A stretch of DNA of 32,602 bases, taken from NCBI GenBank assembly GCA_037447655.1, contig JBBHKE010001463.1:126001-158602 (forward strand). The letters run 5' to 3'. Shown here piece after piece: positions 20,717 to 29,292 of the stretch. Positions within the stretch are counted from its first letter, which is position 1. Every line of letters begins with the position of its first letter. The notes beneath the pieces are model-generated. The model was given only the letters and a program-made list of their open reading frames with translations, had not been told where the DNA came from and made no database searches. A program made the position numbers and the translations under genes. The stretch is from Zygnema cylindricum. Taxonomy: Eukaryota; Streptophyta; Zygnematophyceae; Zygnematales; Zygnemataceae.

Positions 20717-21790
20717 TTGGCTTCATCATTAAAGGAAGCCGTTTCTACACCCTTGTCTGATGCTTCCAAACCCAAGTCTGATAACGTGGAGTTCGATCAA
20801 CAAGTGGTGTCATTGGCAGTCCCCGATTCCAGACTCCGTATTTTATCTCTCTTTTCAGGGATAAGTTCAGATTTGGAAGCAGTTTTGAAGACAGGATATC
20901 TGGTGGAGTCATACGCAGCCGTGGAGATATCCCCCGACGCACAAGCTATCAGCGAACAACGCCTCCACCAACTTCACCACTTATATCCTACATAGCCATT
21001 ATTGTCTGCCTTCTCCAAAGCTCACTAGAGCCTTCCCCAAAATGTAGAACACATCATGGCGACCCATCTGGCCAATTTGGGAAGGATGGATTTGGTGTTG
21101 GCACGCTGGCCTTGTCAGGGATACTCCCTAGCACGAGAAGGAAAAAGGCATCAAGACCACAAAAATGGAACATTTTACCGGTTGATCGAATTAATCTCGT
21201 GGCTTCAACAGCTCCAAGACACACTTGTGGGGTACGTTCTGGAAAATGTCCACCCGAGAGATGATAAACGGAAACAAGTTGAGGACAGTTGGAATCACGT
21301 AACCCGAATTTTAGGAGCTCCCTTGGTTTTCGACGCCGCCCAAATAGGATCAAAGGCACAGTGAGTCAGGGCTTATTGGACCAATATGATCCAGCTTCCA
21401 ATCCTCCGGCAACTGTTAGAGAAGCAAATCCCCGACCAGCAAAATTTTGTGCAGCAAATATTTGGGGAAGGGAGAATGGCCACTCTTGTGACTCGACCCG
21501 ACCGCTCCCTTTTCTTTCGGTGCAACAAACCGGGATTCCCACGGAAAGCACTCCCGACTTTGGTCTCTTTTCCTCACAATCACGCTTATTGCAGGAAAAA
21601 TTTTTGACAATAAGGCGGGACTCTGGACACCACCGACAATTGCAGAAGAAGAAGCAGCAATGGGTTTCATAAAAGCACCACGGCAGCACCAAGTATTTCA
21701 AACCTCAAGAGGTGCTGCCTAATTGGGGAAAGTATGGATTTGAATTCGATCACATGGGTGGTAAAGTATGCACTCGCCTTTTCCAATCCC
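20717..21790 (+). pseudogene. C5-cytosine DNA methyltransferase domain (DNMT3-like) within gypsy pol
   Basis: The family transfers a methyl group from S-adenosylmethionine to carbon 5 of cytosine in DNA. Motifs in order: I, RILSLFSGI (FSGI codons 20852-20863); II, YAAVEIS (Glu codon 20924); IV, LARWPCQGYSLA with catalytic Cys codon TGT at 21113-21115; VI, YVLENVHP (Glu codon 21242); VIII, DAAQIGSKA then VRAYWTN, resembling the DNMT3 AHRARYFWGN segment; IX, WTPPTIAEEEAAMGF (21624-21668); X, near 21705-21780, SRGAA-LGK then SMDLNSITWVVKYAL across a frame change. The frame is constant from 20717 to about 21590 but has TAG 20993-20995, a TAG near 21026 and TGA 21362-21364. A shift precedes motif IX. 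Length is about 350 codons, a catalytic domain only, with no PWWP, ADD, UBA or chromo module visible. It lies between protease and RT in the same strand and frame context, so it belongs to the element. Motif IV is PCQ, not the PCN of animal DNMT3. Confidence 0.9.
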
Positions 21791-22049
21791 AAGTCCCCAA
21801 AATATAGGGCTATTTACCTTCAAGCTCCCCACTTGTTAGCGACGCATGCAACTTTGCAGCTTGAGGGTAGGAGAGAAAGGAGAAAAAAAACACATTTCAC
21901 CGCCGCACGTTTTCCTACTGGGGGGGGGCGCTAGCTCAGATGGCGATAGCTTAGTGGAAGTTGTAAGTAGTAGTGTCCTAGCCGAAAGGGGAAGAGGCAG
22001 ATGCACCGGTAGTGTTGGAATTCGACACTAACCTCTAGGGGAGACCGTT
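21791..22049 (+). pseudogene. Decayed spacer between methyltransferase and RT
   Basis: Multiple stops in all plus frames. It contains a G9 run (about 21921-21929). No domain seen. It would be the linker following methyltransferase motif X. Confidence 0.45.
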
Positions 22050-22953
22050 AAAAGCTGGGTTGCCGTAGAGCCGGGGAAAATGGATTGGACCCTGGGGGAG
22101 CAGTTAAACCCTCAGTAGAAGGTGCGGCTTTCCAAATTGTTGGCCAAAACAAACAAGTGTTCTCATGGTCAAAACATATGTCAGGATTTACAAAGGAACA
22201 CCTTTCCGAATCGATTTGATCGATGAGACGGCCACTGTTTCGCAGAAGCAGTATCCTCTCAGCTTCAACGAGAAGGAATTCATTACGCCGAAAGTCCAAA
22301 CTTTGGTGGAAACCAGATTGGTTCAGGAAAGCACAGGATTTCATGGGTTCACCTCTCGACGGTTCTCCCTCCAAAGAAGGACTCGTCCGAGAAGACTCTA
22401 GATTTCGGATGTGTGGAGATTATCGCATGCTGAACACTGCGACCATCTTTGACCAGTATCCGATGCCGACCCCGTAAGAGATATTCGACTCTCTTGCTGG
22501 CGCCACTATCTACTCCACTCTGGACATGAAAAACGGTTTCCACCAGATTGCCATGGAACCGAAGCATTGGGAGAGAACCTTATTTTGGGCGGAATCTAGA
22601 CTTATGAATGGATTTACATGCCATGCGGGCTCAAGAATGCACAGGCCAAATTCCAACGAGCAATGGAGGAAGCGCTCCAAGGAATCGATTGTGCCTGGTG
22701 CTATATTGATGACGTTATCATATTCTCAAAGACTTTTGAGGAGCACTTGGAGCATGTCTAGATTGTTCTCTGAGCACTCCAAGCAGCGGGCTTGAAATGT
22801 CACCCGGGCAAGGGTATTTTTCAGGTACAGAAGATCATATACCTAGGACATGAGGTGACACCCGCGACTGTGGGTCCCCACATGGTCAAGGTGGCACCCC
22901 TTGACGCTCTTCGCCTATCGCAGGACATCTCGGCCCTTCGAACCTTTATGGGT
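22050..22953 (+). pseudogene. Gypsy reverse transcriptase, interrupted by copia-3
   Basis: The N-terminal approach (AFQIVGQNKQVFSWSKHMSGF) and YPLSFNEKEFITPKVQTLVETRLVQES match the Ty3 RT entry region. RFRMCGDYRMLNTATIFDQYPMPTP is the RT pattern 'F-C-V-D-Y-R-x-L-N' with Val-Asp changed to Gly-Asp. STLDMKNGFHQIAMEP is the first catalytic Asp block. After frame changes, CYIDDVIIFSKTFEEHLEHV (YIDD codons 22702-22713) keeps the catalytic pair. KCHPGKGIFQVQKIIYLGHEVTP and ALRTFMG lead to the insertion point; the gene continues at 29293 with LANYYQRFIPE. Frameshifts and several stops make it inactive. Confidence 0.9.
22951..22953. repeat. Target-site duplication of copia-3, left copy (GGT, 3 bp)
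   Basis: GGT lies before the LTR and GGT at 29293-29295 after it. Removing the element and one copy restores the gypsy codons Met-Gly-Leu-Ala. The neighbouring bases do not extend the duplication to the usual 5 bp. Confidence 0.75.
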
Positions 22954-23167
22954 TGGAATTCTGTGTCCTCCATTGGACCACAGAATACAGGAAGCCTCTA
23001 GATAGTATTTAACTAACCCACTTGAAGCCACAACCACTGCTGCCCAAGAAGGCAAGCTGACAATTTGACTGTACCCCTGTGTAGCATGGACTCCCCTGAG
23101 TCCGTAGCAAAAAGAATCACTGAAAACGGCCAACCAGCCGATAAGTTATGAGGCGGCAAAAATGCCA

Positions 23168-23174
23168 ATTTATA
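23168..23174 (-). promoter_or_regulatory. TATA box of copia-3 3' LTR
   Basis: The minus strand reads TGTATAAATTGGC. The same TATAAAT is at 28517-28523 in the 5' LTR and at 30865-30871 in copia-4, at equivalent positions, so it is likely the core promoter. Transcription would start about 25-35 bp downstream on the minus strand. Confidence 0.6.
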
Positions 23175-23283
23175 CAAAGCTCTCTTAGAGAGAGAGGTGT
23201 CTATTCTACCAAAATTTCCTAAGTCCTAAATCTCTCTCACAACCCCTATCTACTAAAGTACGAACCAATCATATTACTGTAAA

Positions 23284-23320
23284 GTACAGAAAGGTACTAC
23301 GGCCGATGTCCTTTCTGTAC
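23284..23320. promoter_or_regulatory. U3 hairpin in copia-3 3' LTR
   Basis: GTACAGAAAGG (23284-23294) and CCTTTCTGTAC (23310-23320) form a perfect 11-bp stem with a 15-nt loop, about 110-150 bp upstream of the TATA box in the minus direction. It is identical in the 5' LTR (28616-28652). Confidence 0.6.
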
Positions 23321-23667
23321 GGCCAGTGTACAACAAGGCTACTGAATGGACGCGTGTCATTTTTCCACTCGTTCCTATATTCTCCGAAATTCTCGCGACC
23401 GAATGTCATCCTTCCACGCGGCGCCACGTCATGCCACATCCATAAAATCTAAAGTGACCATTCCGCGATCTCGGCAATGACGTGTGCCGTCGGATTAAAT
23501 CCGACATTAAATGTCAACCGTTTAAAACAAATGTCCGTTTCATTTGTTTCGTGCGAAATGATGTTCGCACTAAACCTTAACAAGTTATATGTTCGTTTCG
23601 TCCATATTTCAGTTAAATCATTTCAGTGTAATACAATAGTTTAAATATAAATGAAACCCTATATCAT

Positions 23668-23753
23668 CTAACGGGCTTCTACGACAGACTGGTTAGAGCT
23701 AACGGTTAAGCCGCGCTCTACCGGTCGGGGGTTCAAGTCCTGCCGGACTCAAC
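23668..23753 (+). other. tRNA-like module (A and B box) antisense to the copia-3 3' LTR
   Basis: On the plus strand CTACGACAGACTGGTTAGAGC (23679-23699) resembles a tRNA D arm with A box, and GGTTCAAGTCC (23730-23740) is a perfect match to the B-box consensus GGTTCRANNCC. Spacing between them is about 38 bp, as in tRNA genes and SINEs. The acceptor and D stems do not pair well, so this is not a functional tRNA gene. The copy in the 5' LTR (about 28999-29082) has B box GGTTCGAGCC. It may be a tRNA or SINE fragment captured by the LTR. Confidence 0.45.
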
Positions 23754-23762
23754 CTTTTGTTG

Positions 23763-23782
23763 AGAGTGACTTAAGTCACTCT
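23763..23782. repeat. 20-bp perfect palindrome in copia-3 3' LTR
   Basis: AGAGTGACTTAAGTCACTCT is self-complementary over all 20 bases and is repeated unchanged at 29095-29114 in the 5' LTR. The inner TGACTTAAGTCA contains two bZIP-like TGAC half-sites. Confidence 0.75.
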
Positions 23783-23960
23783 TTAGTCCTTCCTATGGAG
23801 CTGAGGCAGCCATGGCTCCATCGCTCTCTCTCTCCTTCAGTGACTACAACAAGTATGGGGGAAAGAGAGAAGAGATGGAGGCAGGCTGCTATCATTTTCT
23901 ATATATGTTTCCGCTAATTTATTTTAGACCTAAAAAATACAAAAACTACTTATTTCAACA

Positions 23961-23973
23961 CTCCCCTTATTTT
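23961..23973 (-). promoter_or_regulatory. Copia-3 polypurine tract
   Basis: The plus strand reads CTCCCCTTATTTT, so the minus strand is AAAATAAGGGGAG, adjacent to the 3' LTR and identical to the tracts of copia-1 and copia-2. Confidence 0.92.
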
Positions 23974-25560
23974 CTAGTCTAATTTTAATTTTTCTTTTAA
24001 TCCACATTTTTCCCTACAGTATTTTGACTTTGGTGAGGGTAGAGGTTTGGTGATCATGTGCGCTACCATTTCCTCATCAGATCTATATACTAGATTCACT
24101 ATTTTATTCTCAACTTTTTCTCTTACAAAACTTTATTTGATGTCCATATGTTTAGCCTTAAAATGATGCTTTGGATTGGCTGCAATTGCTATGGCCGCCT
24201 GATTATCACAAAACACTTCATGCACTCCCTCCTTCATATACCCCAGTTCTTGCAGCAAGGACTTGACCCACATCAACTCTTTCACAGCAGAAAAAGAGGC
24301 CATGTATTCAGCCTCCATAGTGGACTGAGCAACCACCTTTTGTTGCTTACTACTCCAACTGCATGCACCTTCCCCAACATACAACACATACCCAGAAGTG
24401 CATTGTCTCATAGGTGCGTCCCCATAACTGGCATCACTCCAAGTAGTGATGTTAGTGTGCTCCCCTCCTAAGTGCAACCATAACTCTCTGGTTCCTACCA
24501 GATATCTCATGACTCTCTTGGCTGCCTCCCAATCCCTCTTCCTAGGATCATTAAGACTCCTACTGAGTACTCCAACTGTTGCCGCTATGTCCGACCTGGT
24601 ACAATTCATAAATTAGATTAAACTTCCTAAGACCTGTCTATAAAGGATAGTCTTCATAAACTCTCTCTCTTCTGTACCCATTTGATCATCTAGGATCATC
24701 ACTCCTCTTTTAACCCTCCCATCACTTACTTTTTTCAAGTCCATGGGAGTGGTACAACTGTTAACATTTTCCATCTGGAATTTGTCAAGCATATTACCTA
24801 TTGCTTCTTTCTGAGTAAGTCTGATAATATTCTTCCCCCTATCTCTCTCCATTTGAATCCCCAAAATATATTTTGCCTCCCCTAAATCCTAAATATCAAA
24901 TCTGCTTCTAAGATCTGTTTTTAACTTATTGATCTTTTCCAAGGATTTACTCAACACAAGCAGATCATCCACATAAATTGCAATAAAAATGACACCATTC
25001 TCATCTTCAAACATATAGATACAATGGTCAGAGTTGATACGGATATATCCCACACTGGTAAGAAACTCATCTAGTTTTTTATTCCACTGTCGGGGAGCCT
25101 GCTTTAGTCCATATAAGGACTTTATGAGCCTGTAGACTTTGCTCTCTTCTCCTTCTTCCACGAACCCCTCGGGTTGTCTCATGAAAATTTCTTCCTCTAA
25201 CTCACCATTGAGGAGAGCAGTCTTAATGTCCATCAGATGTATTTCCATGTCTTCCGCTGCTGCCAGACTAAGGAGAATCCTTACTGATGGAAACCGAAAA
25301 ACTAGGCAAAGGTCTCCTCATAGTCAATACCCTCCTTTTGGGTGAACCCTTTCGCTACTAATCGAGCCTTATATCTTTCAATGGTATTATCTGGGTTCGG
25401 TTTTAGTTTAAATACCCATTTATACCCAATAGGTTTTCTGTCTGGAGGACAATCTGCTAGTTCCTAAGTATTTGCTTCCATGATAGAAGCCATCTCATCA
25501 TTTATAGCTCTAATCCATCTTTCTTTTTCTGGACTATTCACTGCCTCCGAGTAAGACTGG
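23974..25560 (-). pseudogene. Copia-3 reverse transcriptase and RNase H, broken
   Basis: The RT N-terminal region has SPEKERWIRAINDEMASI, then a stop, [39 protein letters not shown] and a frame break near 25300. The frame 25248-24889 is open with MDIKTALLNGELEEEIFMRQPEGF, YGLKQAPRQWNKKLDEF and YVDD (24975-24964). A stop after RSRFDI, then the thumb, a stop near 24615 and RNase H at 24609-24133 (TTWSDASYGDAP, STMEAEYMA, DNQAAIAIAANPKHH) follow. One more stop (near 24133) lies before the C-terminus, which ends with TAG at 23976-23974 (minus) next to the polypurine tract. About five single-base lesions separate it from an intact frame. Confidence 0.9.
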
Positions 25561-27390
25561 GGCTCATCAGGTTGAGATAGCTTTGTTACCTTATGAGCGG
25601 CTTGTTTTTCCTGTAATCTTTTGCTGCTCCTCCTTCCTCCCTCAAACTCCGAAGCAAGAATGGATGGAAGTCCTGGATTTCTTCTCACATTCTCATCCGC
25701 TCCCCTGTCCATGAAAACCGGTTCTTATCCCGCTTCTTCTTTCTCCTCGAAGTCCATAGGAGTATGTGAGGTTTCCGGTGAGTCTCCTGTATCTTGGATC
25801 TCCCCTGAATCTGTAATCACGGTTTCACCCATGTCCCTTTCGGGAACGACCGAGTTGTCCTCACTTTCAGACTCAAATCTGATCCTTATCTTCTTCGTAT
25901 ATTTAAAAGGGTCAAATGACTTCCCTTCATCCATGACAACTAAGTGTTTGACCAGAATGATATCTTTTTTTGCTAAGTCATAAACTCTATATCCCTTAAC
26001 ATCCTCATCATATCCCACAAAGTATCCAGGTTTTCCTTTAGCATCTAGTTTCCAATTTTTCTTATTCGTGTCAAGACTGTAAACTTGGCTACCGAATACT
26101 TTAAGGTATGAGATATCTGGTTTCCTTCCAACCCATCTCTCATAAGGTGTCACTCCCTTTACAGCTCAGGTAATGACTCTATTCTTAATGTAGTTAGCAC
26201 AATTCATTGCTTCTGCCCAAAATCTCTTTCCTATTTTCTTGACTGCCAACATACTACGTATACTATCTCCTAGTGTTTGATTCAACCTCTCAGCTACCCC
26301 ATTTTGTTTCGCGTTATATGGTACAGTTTTCTGGTGCTGCACTCCCTCATCTCTCAGATATTCCTCAAACTCGTTAGAGGTATATTCCCCCCCATTATCA
26401 CTCCTTATCCTCTTAATGGGGGTGTCATGCAACTTCTCACTCCAAGCTTTATATACTTTGAAGTAAGATGATGCTTCAGACTTTGTTTTCAGAAAGTAGA
26501 CTCTAGAGTATCTAGACCAGTCATCAGTTATTGTCATCATGAACCTCTTTTCTCCAACCGAAGGTACTTTTGCAGGTCCCCAAATATCTGTGTGGACCAT
26601 ATCTAACACTTTCTCACCTCTATATGTGGCGCTTTGGGAAAGGGAAGTCTGTGAGCCTTACTTTGAGCACAACCACTACAATCATCCATCATTTCATTAT
26701 CCTCAAACTGAATGCCATCTACTACCCCAAGCTTTTTCATTTCTCTTAACCTATCAAAATTCACATGCCCCAACAGCTTATGCCAAATCATCATCTTAGG
26801 AACACCAACATAGTAAGCATTCTTATTTTCATTACTCAAGTTAAGCCTAAACATTCCTTGGCTACCCTTATTTGCTGTGAACTAAACTTCATCCCCATAC
26901 TTAGCTGTAAAGACTCCCTTTCTAGTGAAGGTATCAAACTCTTTGTCATCTAACACAGACGTAGAGACAAGATTTTTACTCAGCTGAGGAATGTAAAGTA
27001 CATCTGAGAATGTAAGTATAGAAGTCTTACCCTCCACTAATACTTTCTGATTTACTAATCCCACTAGATCTGTAGTAACCACTCTCCCATCCCCATACTC
27101 TATCTCTACAGTAGGAATCTTTCTTAACTTAGTGAAGAGTTCTTTATCACGACACATATGCATGGATGCACCTGAGTCGATGATCCATCCTTCCTGTGGA
27201 GCTTCCCGGATTGCTTCAAGGGCACACTTCTGCCTCCGAGGAATCTCCTTCTCCTCCAGACTCTCGGCAAGAAGAAGCTCCCCATCCTCCTCAGAGGACT
27301 CATCCTCGGTTTCTCCTGACACTTTTGTAACCACAGGTGCCTTTTTCTTCTCTCTGGAAGAACCCCCTCCACGGTTCTCTTAGAGCCTCA
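25561..27390 (-). pseudogene. Copia-3 protease and integrase, nearly intact
   Basis: The protease frame (27334-26882) has WIIDSGASMHMC with the DSGA codons at 27178-27167. It is followed past a stop by MIWHKLLGHVN...DDCSGC, the integrase zinc-binding H-H-C-C set. The integrase core frame 26609-26166 is unbroken: D of TDIWGP (residue 8), D of SDNGGEY (71) and E of NGVAE (107) give a D-X35-E spacing. The C-terminal part 26153-25725 is open with YERWVGRKPDISYLKVFGSQVYSL, GKPGYFVGYDEDVKGYRVYDL and an acidic tail. One frame break near 26610 and stops at about 26167 and 25725 are the main lesions. At the position of the stop shared by copia-1 and copia-2, this copy reads Trp (KNWKLD). Confidence 0.92.
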
Positions 27391-28298
27391 GCACTGATAA
27401 CTTGACACAATCTGCAATAAAGTGTCCCGACTTTTTGCAATAATGACAAAGACCCTATGGGGGCCTTTATCCCCCAGAATGATATTTTTCCCCTCTATAA
27501 GGTTTCTTCGGGTCCTTCCCCCATCGGTCCCCTCCTGCTGCTAGAGCTTGAATGCTCTTTCCTCCTCTCCTAATCTCCATTGTGTTTTCCTGCACAAGTA
27601 TCATCCTGACTACTGTGTTCCATTTCCATGAACTATCAGGCATTCTCTGTACTCTGTACACTCTGTTTTCAAACTCATCGGGTAATTTCATGATTAGGGT
27701 GTTAACTTTCATTTTCATTGTACCTGTCCGCCCGGCACTTTCCATTTCCATATACAAACAAGAAAGATCATTACAGTAATTTAACATCTTTCCTCCTATG
27801 TAAGTGTAACTCCAGTAGCTTTTTCTCAACCAACTGGAGCTCCTGAATAGTTCCAGCTCTATAAATCTCCTCAAAGCTCATCCACAACTACTCGGCCTTG
27901 TATATGTGAAGATGAGGAGTGGCCAAACCTTGAGTGAGGTGCCTCAGAATGGAGTTTTTGGCAGCCATGTTTACATCCTCCCACATTTGAGTATCGTTCT
28001 CCACGGTCTTCACGGTCGCCGCTCCCGATACTATGGCAATAGGAGTGAGGGGTGTCTCCTTCCCTTTTTCTTTTTCGGACACACTGCTGTCCCCATCATC
28101 TGCCTCCTCCGCTGAGGCAGCCGTTGTTGCAGGAAACCTTACTTCTCCAAATCCTGGTGGAGTTCCCAAAGGTGGACGTTTCACTTGTCCACTGACGATA
28201 CCCTAGTATCGTTTTTCACACAAAGCTCCCATCATCATGGCTTCCCAATAGATGAACCGTGATCCATTGAAGGTGGGCACCCTAGAGGGTGGGCCCAT
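27391..28298 (-). pseudogene. Copia-3 gag, broken
   Basis: The start is the ATG inside the primer-binding site (28298-28296, minus). The N-terminal region reads RPPLGTPPGF, then an acidic segment and MAAKNSILRHLTQGLATPHLH, with a stop near 27886. A shifted frame (27874-27467) contains GGKMLNYCNDLSCLYMEMESAG and MKLPDEFENRVYRVQ. The zinc knuckle CHYCKKSGHFIADC (27448-27407, minus) is canonical CX2CX4HX4C. Confidence 0.87.
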
Positions 28299-28302
28299 AA
28301 CC
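28288..28302 (-). promoter_or_regulatory. Copia-3 primer-binding site, half-tRNA initiator Met, overlapping gag ATG
   Basis: On the minus strand GGTTATGGGCCCACC begins at the base after the 5' LTR and is identical to copia-1. It pairs with the anticodon arm of plant initiator tRNA-Met. The gag ATG lies within it. Confidence 0.85.
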
Positions 28303-29292
28303 TGCAATTCTGTGTCCTCTATTGGACCACAGAATACAGGAAGCCTCTAGATATTATTTAACTAACCCACTTGAAGCCACAACCACTGCTGCCCAAGAAG
28401 GCAAGCTGAAAATTTGACTGCACCCGTGTGTAGCTTGGACTCCCCTGAGTCCGTAGCAAAAAGAATCACTAAAAACGGCCAACCAGCCGATAAGTTATGA
28501 GGCGGCAAAAATGCCAATTTATAGAAAGGCTCTCTATTCCACCTAAATTTCCTAAGTCCTAAATCTCTTCACAATCCCTATCTTCTAAAGTACGAACCAA
28601 TCATATTACTGTAAAGTACAGAAAGGTACTACGGCCAATGTCCTTTCTGTACGGCCGGTGTACGACAAGGCTACTGAGTGGACGCGTGTCATTTTTCCAC
28701 TCGTTCGTATATTCTCTGGAATTCTCGAGACCGAATGTCATCCTTCCACGCGGCGCAACGTCATGCCATGTCCATAAAACCCAAAGTTACCATTCTGCGA
28801 TCACGGCGATGACGTGTGCCGTCGGATTAAATTTGACGTTAAATGTCGACCGTTTAAAATAAATGTCCGTTTCATTTGTTTCGTGCGAAATGACGTTCGC
28901 ACTAAACCTTAACAAGTTCTATGTTCGTTTCGTCCATATTTCAGTTCAATCATTTCAGTGTAATACAATAGTTTTTAATATAAATGAAACCCTATATCAT
29001 CTAACGGACTTCTACGACAGACTGGTTAGAGCTAACAGCTACGTCGCGCTCTACCGGTCGGGGGTTCGAGCCTGCCAGACTTAACCTTTTGTTGAGAGTG
29101 ACTTAAGTCACTCTTTAGTCCTTCCTATGGAGCTGAGGCAGCCATGGCTCCATCGCTCTCTCTCTCCTTCAGTGACTACAACAAGTATGGGGGAAAGAGA
29201 GAAGAGATGGAGGCAGGCTGCCATCATTTTCTATACATGTTTCCGCTAATTTATTTTAGACCTAGAAAATACAAAAACTACTTATTTCAACA
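28303..29292 (-). repeat. Copia-3 5' LTR
   Basis: The plus strand runs from TGCAATTCTGTG to ATTTCAACA. It carries TATAAAT at 28517-28523, the hairpin at 28616-28652, the tRNA-like module at about 28999-29082 and the palindrome at 29095-29114. Small frames across it (for example 28638-28862) are not genes. Confidence 0.93.

Larger units (their letters stand above)
22954..23960 (-). repeat. Copia-3 3' LTR
   Basis: On the plus strand it runs from TGGAATTCTGTG to ATTTCAACA. It contains a TATAAAT box on the minus strand (23168-23174), a perfect 11-bp stem hairpin (23284-23320), an antisense tRNA-like module (23668-23753) and a 20-bp palindrome (23763-23782). Confidence 0.93.
22954..29292 (-). mobile_element. 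Copia-3: full-length Ty1/copia retrotransposon, minus strand, defective but the least decayed
   Basis: The element is 6339 bp, inserted opposite to the gypsy gene. LTRs are at 28303-29292 (5') and 22954-23960 (3'); by eye they are about 94-95 percent identical, including one short length difference near 23190. Primer-binding site, gag, protease, integrase, RT, RNase H and polypurine tract are present. Proteins are clearly related to copia-1 and copia-2 but form a separate subfamily. Several long open frames remain, including the whole integrase core. Confidence 0.95.

Noticed and set aside
21919-21940. G9 run followed by GCTAGCTCAG, recalling a tRNA A box
   Set aside because: No B box at a suitable distance, and the sequence lies in decayed gypsy linker. 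Coincidence.
23671-23755. Possible functional tRNA gene
   Set aside because: B box is perfect, but the D and acceptor stems do not pair, and copies sit at the same place inside each LTR. Kept only as a tRNA-like module.
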